This document shows, in pieces, positions 15,476 through 23,772 of a stretch of 64,000 bases of DNA (the first letter of the stretch is position 1; each line of letters opens with the position of its first letter). The notes below the pieces were generated by a model. That model saw only the letters and a list, made by a program, of their open reading frames with translations, made no database searches and was not told the origin of the DNA. The position numbers and the translations under genes are program-made. Location: NCBI GenBank assembly GCA_046290435.1, contig JBKAGO010000066.1, forward strand, positions 124,001 through 188,000, in the 5' to 3' direction. This DNA comes from CAVQUE01 sp046290435. Its GTDB lineage: Bacteria > Actinomycetota > Acidimicrobiia > Acidimicrobiales > UBA8592.

Positions 15476-16144
15476 ATGCGTCGCCCCGCCCACCGAATGC
15501 TGCCTCTGCTTGCCGCGGCCGTGATCCTGCTCGGTGCCTGCGCAGGCGACGACGGCGGCGACCTCGAGGCATTCTGCGACCTCGTACGCGAAGGCGTCGG
15601 CATCGATCCGGGCGAAGGCGTCGTCGATGCCGACGACTACGACCGCCTCCTCGAGGTCGCACCCGAAGACATCGAGGACACCATCGCCCGGCTCGCGAAC
15701 GCCAGCCGGGACCTACGCGAGATCACCGACCTCGACGACCTCTTCGACGCGGCCTTCGACCCCGAGGCCCAGGCCGCCCGCGATGCGTTCGACGCGCACA
15801 TCGTCGAGGTGTGTGGCCTCGACGCCGACGCCCTGCCCCAGGGCCGCATCGACTCGTCCGCCGACCTCCTCGCCGAGCTCGTCGACTACGTCCAGGCCAA
15901 CTTCGCCAACGAGACCTGGACCTCGAAGGTGCGGTACGCGGTCGAGCGCGACAACGGCGAACTCCACGGCGTCACCGTGACCTTTGCCGTCGACTCCGTC
16001 GGCGACGAACCCCTCTCGGTCTGCAACGCCCTGCGCCCCTGGCTCTACCGGATACGCGGCGCCGACGGCCCCATCGAGGTCGTCAGCGGCGACCTCGCCC
16101 TCGCCCGCAGCGACGGCCCCGACACCAACTGCGTTGCGCTGTAG
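15476..16144 (+). CDS. Putative lipoprotein, function unknown
   Basis: This 222-residue protein has a short signal peptide ending in the lipobox LLGAC (Cys about 21). The mature part is acidic and helical at first, with four further Cys, and its C-terminal half (VRYAVERDNGELHGVTVTF) looks like a small alpha/beta domain. No family is recognised. GATACT lies 7 nt before the ATG. Its stop codon adjoins the large inverted repeat. Confidence 0.7.
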   Translation: MRRPAHRMLPLLAAAVILLGACAGDDGGDLEAFCDLVREGVGIDPGEGVVDADDYDRLLEVAPEDIEDTIARLANASRDLREITDLDDLFDAAFDPEAQAARDAFDAHIVEVCGLDADALPQGRIDSSADLLAELVDYVQANFANETWTSKVRYAVERDNGELHGVTVTFAVDSVGDEPLSVCNALRPWLYRIRGADGPIEVVSGDLALARSDGPDTNCVAL

Positions 16145-16147
16145 TTT

Positions 16148-16700
16148 CTGGGCCGGCTCGTCTCCCAGTCCCTGTCCACAGGGACCGAGCCTGTCAGCCT
16201 CGTTGTCGCCGTGGCCCGTTCGGCACGTCGCCGGCTGGTGTCGGCGTGCTGCGCAGCAGCGGCGGTCGCCGAGACGGCTGGGGGGTGCCCAAGAGGCCAG
16301 CGGGGGTTCGTCGCCGTCTCGGGGGAGGCGAGAGCGCCGACATGTGCGCCCAGGGGTCTGCCCGGTAGGGGGTGTCTCTGGGGCGCCGACATGTCCACTG
16401 GGAACGTCTGAGGCGTTGGGGCGGTGGCTCCGCCGACGCCTGAGTTGCCCGAGCCTCTCGGCGCCCGTCCTGGCTGCCTGGAGGCTGACGAGGTCGCACG
16501 GCAACCGTCGGCGCTCTCGCCTCTTCCCGAGACGGCTGGGTATCCCGGTGGGTCGCTTGGGTACCCCCGAGCCGTCTCGGCACGTCGCTGCTGCTGCGCA
16601 GCACGCCGACACCGGCCGGCGACGTGCGTCCCGGAAGGTGCGTGCGACGACGCAAGCACTGGGATCCCGGCGCGTGCACGCCGGAGACGAGCCGGCCCAG
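16148..16700. repeat. 553-bp mosaic inverted repeat with 18-bp perfect ends
   Basis: The ends CTGGGCCGGCTCGTCTCC (16148-16165) and its exact complement (16683-16700) are perfect. Inside, 16223-16293 matches the complement of 16556-16627 at about 90% identity by eye, and 16313-16342 matches 16507-16536. Smaller palindromes (CGAGACGGC...GCCGTCTCG) repeat within each arm. A central hairpin lies near 16415-16446. An extra stem, GTCCCTGT/ACAGGGAC, is at 16168-16185. The 628-bp gap 16145-16772 holds no supported gene. It could be a MITE-like element or a very long RNA hairpin. Confidence 0.75.
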
Positions 16701-16728
16701 GAACACCGCGCCGGCCCAGGAACACCGC
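16691..16728 (+). repeat. 19-bp direct repeat at the right end of the inverted repeat
   Basis: GCCGGCCCAGGAACACCGC occurs twice back to back (16691-16709, 16710-16728). The first copy overlaps the terminal inverted repeat. Confidence 0.9.
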
Positions 16729-16757
16729 GCTACTGTGGCTCCGCTGTACGAGAACCG

Positions 16758-16771
16758 TGTGAGGAGTCACA
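16758..16771 (+). promoter_or_regulatory. Palindrome over the ferredoxin Shine-Dalgarno sequence
   Basis: TGTGA-GGAG-TCACA (16758-16771) is a perfect 5-4-5 palindrome whose spacer is the Shine-Dalgarno core, just before the ATG at 16773. It could be a protein-binding site or an RNA hairpin that masks the ribosome site. Confidence 0.3.
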
Positions 16772-16772
16772 A

Positions 16773-16973
16773 ATGGGCTACCGAGTCGTCGTCGATTTCG
16801 ACCTGTGCGAGAGCAATGCCATCTGCATGCAGGTCGCGCCCGAGGTGTTCGAGGTGCGCGACGACGACTTCCTCTACATCTTGGACGAGACCCCGAGCGA
16901 GGACCTCCGTCCCAAGGTCGAAGAGGCCGTTCAGCGCTGCCCCAAGCAGGCCATCTCCATCGCCGAGGACTGA
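16773..16973 (+). CDS. Ferredoxin, single [3Fe-4S] type
   Basis: This 66-residue small ferredoxin has Cys at C-x5-C (CESNAIC) and a distant CP (RCPKQAI), three ligands in all, which fits the one-cluster ferredoxins that feed actinobacterial P450s and related oxygenases. The AP-E-F segment (VAPEVFEV) after the second Cys is typical. GAGGAG lies 7 nt upstream of the ATG. The reductase follows 36 nt later. No P450 is in this window. Confidence 0.9.
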   Translation: MGYRVVVDFDLCESNAICMQVAPEVFEVRDDDFLYILDETPSEDLRPKVEEAVQRCPKQAISIAED

Positions 16974-17009
16974 TCCGGCGCCCACGCCGCGATCACTCCG
17001 GAACCCGTA

Positions 17010-18218
17010 ATGGAATCCATCGCCATCATCGGCGCGTCCCTGGCCGGCCTGCGTGCCGCGGAGACGCTCCGTCGTGAGGGCTACACCGGTTCGCTGACCG
17101 TCGTCGGCGACGAGGTCCACCAGCCCTACGATCGCCCACCGCTCTCCAAGCAGATCCTGTCCGGTGCATGGGACGCCGACCGAGCCCCGCTCGCCACCCC
17201 TGAGGCATTGGACGGGCTCGGCGCCGACTGGCGTCTCGGGGTCGCCGCCACCGGCCTCGACCTCGACGCACGCAGCGTCGCCCTGAGCGACGGCACCACC
17301 GTCGCCTTCGACGGGCTGGTCATCGCCACCGGCGCCCGATGCCGCACCATCGCCGGCACCGACGGCCTCGCCGGGGTGTTCACCCTGCGCACCCTCGACG
17401 ACTGTCTCGCCATCCGCTCCCAGCTCACCGACGGCCCCCGCCGGGTCGTCGTCGTCGGCGCTGGGTTCATCGGCGCCGAGGTCGCGGCCACCGCCCGCCA
17501 GCTCGGCCACGACGTCACGATGGTCGAGATGGCATCGGTTCCCTTCGAGCGCATCCTCGGCACCGAGATGGGCCAGGTGCTCACCGACGTGCACGGCGAG
17601 CACGGTGTCGATGTCCGTACCGGTGTCGGCGTCGAGGCCATCGAGGGCACCGATCACGTCGAGCGGGTCCGCCTCGGCGATGGCACCGTCCTCGAAGCCG
17701 ATGTGGTCGTCGTCGGGGTCGGGGTGGTCCCGAACACCGAATGGCTCGAAGGCAGCGGCCTCACCCTCGACAACGGTGTCCTCTGCGACGAGACCTGTCT
17801 GGCAGCTCCCGGTGTCGTCGCCGCAGGCGATGTGGCCCGCTGGCCCAACCGGCGTTTCGACGAGGTCATGCGCGTCGAGCACTGGGACAACGCGGTGGAG
17901 CAGGGCGTCTACGCCGCCCGTCGCCTGCTCGATCTCCACGAGGGCCCGTACACGCCGGTCCCGTGGTTCTGGAGCGACCAGTACGACCGCAAGATCCAGC
18001 TCGCCGGCCGGGCCCGCCCCGACGACGAGATCGCCATCGTCACCGGCTCGCTCGAGGAGCGCCGCTTCGCCGCCATCTACGGCCGCGACGACAAGCTGGT
18101 CGCCATCTTGGGCTTCAACCGCCCACGCCACGTCATGCAGTACCGGCGCCTCATCGACGAAGGCGCCTCGTGGGACGACGCCCTCGCCTTCGCCGAAGCG
18201 GCCGCCCAGCAGGGCTGA
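17010..18218 (+). CDS. Ferredoxin reductase (FAD/NAD(P)H, rhodocoxin/putidaredoxin reductase type)
   Basis: This 402-residue flavoprotein has an N-terminal FAD dinucleotide fold (IAIIGASLAGLRAAETLR), the family motif YDRPPLSKQIL, an NAD-binding fold (RVVVVGAGFIGAEVAATAR) and the second FAD motif GVVAAGDVARWPN. The C-terminal domain reads WFWSDQYDRKIQLAGR. It transfers electrons from NAD(P)H to the ferredoxin encoded just upstream, and the pair should supply a P450 or Rieske-type oxygenase elsewhere. Length is normal. The start MESIAIIG places the glycine motif at residues 8-13 as in relatives. Confidence 0.92.
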   Translation: MESIAIIGASLAGLRAAETLRREGYTGSLTVVGDEVHQPYDRPPLSKQILSGAWDADRAPLATPEALDGLGADWRLGVAATGLDLDARSVALSDGTTVAFDGLVIATGARCRTIAGTDGLAGVFTLRTLDDCLAIRSQLTDGPRRVVVVGAGFIGAEVAATARQLGHDVTMVEMASVPFERILGTEMGQVLTDVHGEHGVDVRTGVGVEAIEGTDHVERVRLGDGTVLEADVVVVGVGVVPNTEWLEGSGLTLDNGVLCDETCLAAPGVVAAGDVARWPNRRFDEVMRVEHWDNAVEQGVYAARRLLDLHEGPYTPVPWFWSDQYDRKIQLAGRARPDDEIAIVTGSLEERRFAAIYGRDDKLVAILGFNRPRHVMQYRRLIDEGASWDDALAFAEAAAQQG

Positions 18219-18274
18219 AGCAACACAGCGGAGCTGCAGCAACACAGCGGAGCTGCAGCAACACAGCAGCGCTG
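18219..18274 (+). repeat. 19-bp tandem repeat after the reductase gene
   Basis: AGCAACACAGCGGAGCTGC occurs at 18219-18237 and 18238-18256, and a diverged third copy at 18257-18274. The array begins directly on the last base of the stop codon and leads into the long palindrome. Confidence 0.85.
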
Positions 18275-18276
18275 AG

Positions 18277-18330
18277 ACGTTTGTGACGCTTTTGCACACG
18301 CTCGAGCGTGTGCAAAAGCGTCACAAACGT
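18277..18330. repeat. 54-bp perfect palindrome, copy 1
   Basis: The sequence is its own exact reverse complement over 54 bp, centred on CTCGAG at 18301-18306. The half-site contains TTTGTGACGCTTTTGCAC. It lies between convergent genes (reductase and metallophosphoesterase). The inner 48 bp recur exactly at 46886-46937. Confidence 0.97.
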
Positions 18331-18344
18331 TGGTCGGTGGATCC

Positions 18345-19472
18345 TCAGCGCCAGGTGACGGTGAAGCAGCGGTCTTCGATGCGGCCCGGTGACCAGTGGC
18401 TCCACCAGCCGCCCAGGGCCCTCCCGGTGCGTTCGGTCCATTCGAGCGCCGCGGGGGCGGCGATCCGGCGCACCGTCTGGGTCAGCCCGCCTTCGTGCAC
18501 CACATAGCCACACCAGGTGCCGGGATAGTCCTTCGACGATCCCAGCTCCGCCAGCGTGAGTCCACCGAGGTAGCGGCGGCGATGTCGATGGGTGTGACCC
18601 GACGCGAAGACCACGTTGGGATTGCGCTCTGCGATCGCAGCGGTCAGCGCCCGCACCGGCGAACCCAGTATGCCCTTGGGGTATATCGGTGGCCACGGCG
18701 TCGCATGCAGCTGATGGTGGTGCAGCACCAGCATCGGCACGCCGTCGCCGGCCAGGCTCACCAGGTCGTCGTGCACGTGCGCGATGCGGCCCGCATGGCT
18801 GTCGGGGGTGCTCGTGTCGACCAGCACCACCCGCAGGCCCGGGAGCTCGATGACCTCGATGGCTTCGTTCGATGCCCCAAGGAGCTCGAATTGCTCGCGG
18901 GAACGGTCGTGGCGCCGATGCGCCGCCTCGTGGTTGCCGAAGGTCGCATGCACCGGCACCGGCGACCACGTCAAGAGCTCGCCGAGCATCTCCCATTCGA
19001 CCGCCCGGCCGAGATGCACGATGTCGCCCTTCAGGAACAGCGCCTGCGCGCCCCAGTCGACGGCTTCGACGAAGGCCGCCGTCGCGCAGCGCATCGACGT
19101 GCAGTCGGTGTCGCCGGGTTCGGCGATGCGGTGGGTCAATCCGAAGGTGTGCAGGCCGAGGTGCAGGTCGTTCATGGTGGCGAAGCGGCTGAGCTCGGCT
19201 CCGCCCGGGTGGGGGAGCGTGGTGAGGCGGCGTTCCACGGTCGCCCCGTCGACCTCGATCGACAATGCCACCGTGGCGGCCGCAGACAGCCCGTCCACGA
19301 CGAGCGCCCCCGGGCGCCCACCCGCATCGATCGACGCGTGCACGTCGGCGTCCGCGCTGTGGCCGCCCGAGGTCACTCGCACGTCGCGCGCCGGACGGGT
19401 CCAGACGATCTGGGCGTCGGTGGTGCCGACACCGAACACCGCGGGGGAGCGCGGCGCGGGGATGAATCGCAT
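18345..19472 (-). CDS. Calcineurin-like metallophosphoesterase
   Basis: This 375-residue protein starts with an FN3-like beta domain of about 105 residues, followed by a complete metallophosphoesterase core: MNDLHLG (DxH), FLKGDIVHLG (GD), FGNHE, HHHQLH and SGHTHRH. These supply the two-metal site. It probably hydrolyses a phosphomonoester or diester; the substrate is not readable. There is no signal peptide. Its ATG at 19472 overlaps the stop of the aminopeptidase gene (TGATG), so the two are coupled. Confidence 0.85.
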   Translation of the reverse strand: MRFIPAPRSPAVFGVGTTDAQIVWTRPARDVRVTSGGHSADADVHASIDAGGRPGALVVDGLSAAATVALSIEVDGATVERRLTTLPHPGGAELSRFATMNDLHLGLHTFGLTHRIAEPGDTDCTSMRCATAAFVEAVDWGAQALFLKGDIVHLGRAVEWEMLGELLTWSPVPVHATFGNHEAAHRRHDRSREQFELLGASNEAIEVIELPGLRVVLVDTSTPDSHAGRIAHVHDDLVSLAGDGVPMLVLHHHQLHATPWPPIYPKGILGSPVRALTAAIAERNPNVVFASGHTHRHRRRYLGGLTLAELGSSKDYPGTWCGYVVHEGGLTQTVRRIAAPAALEWTERTGRALGGWWSHWSPGRIEDRCFTVTWR

Positions 19473-21997
19473 CAAGCGGCGCCGGAACGCAGACGACCGG
19501 CCAGGTCGACGGTCAGCGCCATGCGCTCGAGTGACTGGTCGAGCGTCTTGCCCGCCTGGGGGACGGGATGGTCGGCGAAGAACACCCGGATACGCGCTGC
19601 GAGATCGGCGTCGCCGACCGAGGTGATGCCGCCGATCATGCGCGGGATCGAGTTGGTCGGGTAGCGATCGTTGATGAGCTCCCAGTGGTCGGCCACCCAA
19701 TCCCAGGCCATGGCGCCGTTGTCGCGGTTCGCGATGGCGGCGCCCAGGAGGTAAGCCGCATCCTGGGAGCGGACGGCGTCGTCGCCGACCATCGCCAGCA
19801 GTGAGGCCATCTGGTCGGCTTCGGGGAAGATGGGCAGGGCGAACAGGTACCGGCGTTCGTCCTGGGGTGTGGTGGCGCTGCGGTAGCGCTCGGAGAAGTC
19901 GGCGAAGTCGGCGGCGTCACCGTGCGCCGCTATGACCCGCACGTAGGCGGCGTTGGCGTCGGGGTCCGCGGGCGCAGGGTGACCACGGCGGGCCTGGTCG
20001 ACGAGGGTTTCGTCGCCGAGGAGGCCGCCGGCGCCGACGAGCGCGAACCGCAGCTCGTTGCGTCGGGGCGGCTCGTCGTCGGTGCGGGTCCGGCCGATGC
20101 GGTCCAGCGTGGCGCCGATGAGGCCGTTGGCCCACCGGCGGAGCTCGGCCCGGTCGTCGCCGTCGAGATGTCGGTCGAGCACCCCGAAGACGCCGCAGAT
20201 GCGTCGCCACACCGACAGGTCGGTCTCGGTGTCCGCGAGGGCCTCGACGATGCGGCGGACCTCGTCGAGGGTGCCGACACCGTGCACCAGGGCAGCGGCG
20301 GCGTCGTCGACCAGTCCGTACCGTTCGATGGCACCGAGGTGGTCGAGCGAGGTGAGCACGTCGGTGCCGGCGTCGCCGATGAGGCGGGTGCGGTAGAAGC
20401 CGCTCCCGTCGGCGTTGGCGACGACCCAGTCGAGCGGTCCGTCGACGGGTACCACGACCGCTTCGTCGCGCAGGAGCGCGGGCGTCGTGATGCGGGTCCC
20501 GCCTCCGGTCCCCAGTACGAGCGGCACGCTCCAGCGGCGGCCCGGGTCGTCGGTCGCGCCGAAGGGCGACTGGGTGAGCCGCAGGCTGTGGTCGTCGATG
20601 CGCTCGACGGTGATGACCGGGTGGCCACCCTGGAAGATCCAGCTGTCCATGATCTCGCGCACGGGTTCGCCGGTGGTGCTCTCGATGGCGTCCCAGAGAT
20701 CGGTGGTATCTGCGGTGCCGTAGGCGAAGGTCGCCAGATAGTGCCGGATGCCGTCACGGAACCGGTCGGCGCCGAGGTACTGCTCGAGCATCCGCACGAC
20801 CGCGGCGCCCTTTTCGTAGGTCAGCACGTCGTACATGGCCTCGGCCTCGTCGGGCGTGGTGACGTCGAACTCGATGGCGCGGGTGCTGGCCAGGGCATCG
20901 ACGTCGAAGGCCGCAGTGCGGCTCAAACCGAAGTCGACCCAGCGATCCCACTCGGGTCGCCAGGCGTCGGTGCAGTGCATCTCGCAGAAGGTCGCGAAGG
21001 CCTCCTTCAACCAGATGCCGTTCCACCACGACATCGTCACGAGGTCGCCGAACCACATGTGGGCGATCTCGTGGGCGATCACGTCGGCGGCGCGTTGTTG
21101 TTCGGGCTGGGTGCTGGTCTCGGGATCGATCAGCAGCAGCGCCTCGCGGAACGTCGCGCACCCCATGTTCTCCATGGCCCCGAACGCGAAGTCCGGGACG
21201 GCGACGAGATCGAGCTTGTCGCCGGGGTAGGGGATGGCGAAGTAGTCGCTGAAGTGGCGGAGGCTGAACGCTCCGATGTCCAGGGCGAAGTCCGTGAGGT
21301 GGCCCTTGCCGATGGGGTGCACGATGCGCAACGGGACACCGTCGACGTCGACGGCCTCGGTGGCCTCGAGCGGCCCGACGACGAATGCGAGCAGGTAGGT
21401 CGACAACGCCATCGTGGGTGCAAACCGGACGGCGACGCGGCCGCCGTCGAGCGGGGTGCGCTCGACCTCGGCAGCCGAGGAGATGGCCATGAGGTCGGCG
21501 TCGACGATCAGCGTCACTGCGAACACGGCCTTGTGTTCGGGTTCGTCCCAGCACGGAAAGGCCCGGCGGGCGTTGGTGGACTCGAACTGGGTGGTGGCGA
21601 TGGTGCGCTCGACGCCGTCGGTGTCGACGAAGGTGCTGCGGTAGAAGCCCCGGAGGCGATCGTTGAGCTCGCCGGTGAACTCGAGATGGAGCGTCGCCTC
21701 GCCTGCGACGAGCGCCTGGTCGAGGTGCAGGATCAGCCGTTCGGACTCGTCGTCGAGCTCGATGTCGGTGATGGCCACAGTGGGCGCCTCGGCGCCGGAG
21801 CCATCCCGAGCCGCAGCGGTGAGGCTTGCCGCGTTGATGACCAGCTCGGCGGCGTGCAGCACGATCCGGTCGGTGGCCTCCGCGACGGTCACCTCGATGT
21901 CGGCGGTGCCGGTGAACGTGGCCGTGCCGAGATCGGGCGCGAGCTCGAGGTCGTAGCGGCGGGGCAGGACCGCGCGGGGCAGCCGGGGATCGGTCAT
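19472..21997 (-). CDS. pepN: Aminopeptidase N (M1 family)
   Basis: This 841-residue cytoplasmic zinc aminopeptidase has the exopeptidase motif GAMENMG (about residue 260) and the zinc motif HEIAHMWFGD with the distal Glu in WLKEAFATFCE (about 295-325), all intact. The C-terminal half is the helical ERAP1-like domain. Length matches actinobacterial PepN. The start is ATG 21997 (MTDPRLPRAV) with AAGGA upstream; a longer in-frame start at 22072 would add an unconserved tail. The gene shares a transcription unit with the metallophosphoesterase. Confidence 0.94.
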   Translation of the reverse strand: MTDPRLPRAVLPRRYDLELAPDLGTATFTGTADIEVTVAEATDRIVLHAAELVINAASLTAAARDGSGAEAPTVAITDIELDDESERLILHLDQALVAGEATLHLEFTGELNDRLRGFYRSTFVDTDGVERTIATTQFESTNARRAFPCWDEPEHKAVFAVTLIVDADLMAISSAAEVERTPLDGGRVAVRFAPTMALSTYLLAFVVGPLEATEAVDVDGVPLRIVHPIGKGHLTDFALDIGAFSLRHFSDYFAIPYPGDKLDLVAVPDFAFGAMENMGCATFREALLLIDPETSTQPEQQRAADVIAHEIAHMWFGDLVTMSWWNGIWLKEAFATFCEMHCTDAWRPEWDRWVDFGLSRTAAFDVDALASTRAIEFDVTTPDEAEAMYDVLTYEKGAAVVRMLEQYLGADRFRDGIRHYLATFAYGTADTTDLWDAIESTTGEPVREIMDSWIFQGGHPVITVERIDDHSLRLTQSPFGATDDPGRRWSVPLVLGTGGGTRITTPALLRDEAVVVPVDGPLDWVVANADGSGFYRTRLIGDAGTDVLTSLDHLGAIERYGLVDDAAAALVHGVGTLDEVRRIVEALADTETDLSVWRRICGVFGVLDRHLDGDDRAELRRWANGLIGATLDRIGRTRTDDEPPRRNELRFALVGAGGLLGDETLVDQARRGHPAPADPDANAAYVRVIAAHGDAADFADFSERYRSATTPQDERRYLFALPIFPEADQMASLLAMVGDDAVRSQDAAYLLGAAIANRDNGAMAWDWVADHWELINDRYPTNSIPRMIGGITSVGDADLAARIRVFFADHPVPQAGKTLDQSLERMALTVDLAGRLRSGAA

Positions 21998-22131
21998 GGG
22001 GATTGATCCTTCGATGGGTGTGGCGACGACCACGGAGCGTACCGGCGGGTGGGCCGACGGTCGCTCGATCACCCCGGCAGCGCGGCCGGGACCGGTAGGG
22101 TCTGCCGTTGGATTTCGGGGAAGGACCCAAC

Positions 22132-23127
22132 GTGAGCGAACGACGCCATGACGTCGTCGGCATCGGCAATGCCATCGTCGACGTGATCAGCCAGGAGCAA
22201 GAGGAGTTCATCGCCGAGCACGGCCTGGTCCGTGGGGCCATGACGCTGATCGACGCCGAGCGGGCCACGAAGCTCTACGCCATGATGGCGCCGGCCATCG
22301 AGACCTCGGGCGGCTCGGCGGCCAACACCGTCGCAGGCCTCGCGTCCTTCGGCGCCGACGTCGCCTACATCGGCAAGGTCCGCGACGATCAGCTCGGCGA
22401 GGTGTTCGCCCACGACATCCGCGCCGTCGGCGTCGGCTTCGACGTCGCTCCCGGAACCGAGGGCCCACCGACGGCTCGCTGTCTGATCGTGGTCACTCCC
22501 GACGCGGCCCGCACGATGAACACCTTCCTCGGCATCAGCAGCCACCTGCATCCAGACGACATCGACACCGCACTGGTCGAGTCCGCGCAGGTCCTCTACT
22601 GCGAGGGCTACATCTGGGACATCGAGCTCACCAAGACCGCCATCCGCAAAGCCGTCGACGCCGCCCGCGCCGCCGGCAAGAAGGTGTCGTTCACCCTGTC
22701 GGACAGCTTCTGTGTCGAGCGCCACCACGACGAATGGCTCGAGCTCGTCGACGGGCCCATCGACATCCTGTTCGGCAACGCCGCCGAGATCGCCACCCTC
22801 TACGGCACCGACGACTTCGACGAAGCCGTCGACATCGTGCAGGGCCGCTGCGAGGTCACCTGCCTGACGCGTGGGCCGGCCGGCAGCGTCATCATCACGC
22901 CCGATCGCGTGCTCGAGATCGCGGCCGAACCGGTCGACCACGTCGTCGACACCACCGGCGCCGGCGACCTCTACGCCTCGGGTTTCCTCTACGGCTACAC
23001 CCGTGGTCTCGACCTCGAGACGTGCGGTCGCCTGGCCTCGATCGCCGCAGCGGAGATCATCTCCCATGTCGGTGCGCGCCCTGCCGTGCCGTTGTCGACG
23101 TTGGCGAAGGACCTGCTGGGCTCCTGA
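22132..23127 (+). CDS. PfkB-family carbohydrate kinase, adenosine kinase-like
   Basis: This 331-residue ribokinase-family enzyme has the N-terminal substrate motif GGSAANTVAGLASFGADVAYIG and the catalytic anion-hole motif DTTGAGDLYASGFL (Asp about 278). The family includes adenosine kinases that make AMP from adenosine, and the Ser/Asn-rich GGSAANT favours that group. Pseudouridine kinase, the usual partner of psuG, is a possible alternative because no other PfkB kinase lies in the window. The start is GTG 22132 with a strong GGGGAAGGA 6 nt upstream, preferred over a TTG at 22108. Confidence 0.83.
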   Translation: MSERRHDVVGIGNAIVDVISQEQEEFIAEHGLVRGAMTLIDAERATKLYAMMAPAIETSGGSAANTVAGLASFGADVAYIGKVRDDQLGEVFAHDIRAVGVGFDVAPGTEGPPTARCLIVVTPDAARTMNTFLGISSHLHPDDIDTALVESAQVLYCEGYIWDIELTKTAIRKAVDAARAAGKKVSFTLSDSFCVERHHDEWLELVDGPIDILFGNAAEIATLYGTDDFDEAVDIVQGRCEVTCLTRGPAGSVIITPDRVLEIAAEPVDHVVDTTGAGDLYASGFLYGYTRGLDLETCGRLASIAAAEIISHVGARPAVPLSTLAKDLLGS

Positions 23128-23227
23128 GCCACCTCGGTCTCGGGCCCCTGACCAGGGCTTTCGTCCGATCCCAAAAGAAATTCCAGAGAATCGGGAAGGC
23201 CCCCCCTTCTGCGGGTGAGTACTGGGT

Positions 23228-23259
23228 GAGGGTTCGTGCAGCGAAGCTGCCGGACCCTC
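23228..23259 (+). terminator. Hairpin between the kinase gene and the secreted-protein genes
   Basis: GAGGGTTCG and CGGACCCTC pair (one G-T), continue through a bulged T to GCAGC/GCTGC, and close on a GAA loop. It lies 100 nt after the kinase stop and 31 nt before the next start. It may end the first unit or fold in the leader of the second. Confidence 0.4.
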
Positions 23260-23290
23260 GTCAACCCACCTGTCGACGAGGGGACATCCG

Positions 23291-23743
23291 ATGCGACCAC
23301 CGCTCCGCCGGAGCATTGCCATCCTGGCGCTGCTCTCCCAGCTCGCGCTCGGGCTCGCCTTGGCGAGCGCGCCGCCCGCCGCGGCCACCACTCATGGCCG
23401 CTGCGACCCGGGCGACATGTGCCTGTACAACCTGGACTGGTTCAGCGGCTGCCGTTTCACGAACCCCAGCTCGATCCCGGTGCTGAGCAGCTGGTCGTGG
23501 GCGAACTGCCCGAACCACTCGCCGGCCAACGCCGCGAACTCCTTCGAGAACCGAGGCACGGTATGCACGGCCCGGCTCTACGACTGGAACTGGTATTCGG
23601 GCGGGTTCAAGTGGGTCTCGAGACAGGGCCTCGGGGGCTACTGGGCCGACGGCAACCTCGGCAACAACTACTGGGGCGGCCAGGTCGGTGGCTCCAGCGG
23701 CACCATCATCGAGAACGACACCCAGTCGTACCTGTTCTGCTGA
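23291..23743 (+). CDS. Secreted peptidase-inhibitor I36-like protein
   Basis: This 150-residue protein has a signal peptide (basic start, hydrophobic ILALLSQLALGLALA, AxA sites near 30-32). The mature domain is rich in Cys, Trp and aromatic residues, with repeats of the I36/beta-gamma-crystallin type (CDPGDMCLYNLDWFSGC and VCTARLYDWNWYSGG). Actinobacterial relatives include the metalloproteinase inhibitor SMPI; inhibition is not shown for this protein. The Shine-Dalgarno sequence is GAGGGGA. It leads a run of three exported proteins. Confidence 0.7.
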   Translation: MRPPLRRSIAILALLSQLALGLALASAPPAAATTHGRCDPGDMCLYNLDWFSGCRFTNPSSIPVLSSWSWANCPNHSPANAANSFENRGTVCTARLYDWNWYSGGFKWVSRQGLGGYWADGNLGNNYWGGQVGGSSGTIIENDTQSYLFC

Positions 23744-23772
23744 CGCACGCTCACGACTCCTCGGAGGAACCC

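Noticed and set aside
16145..16772. Protein-coding gene within the large inverted repeat
   Set aside because: Frames are open on both strands, but products are Arg/Pro/Ser-rich, differ between frames without family motifs, and follow the symmetry of the repeat.
19922..22006. 694-codon plus-strand frame opposite aminopeptidase N
   Set aside because: PepN motifs on the minus strand are complete; the plus-strand product has only low-complexity Gly/Val/Arg composition.
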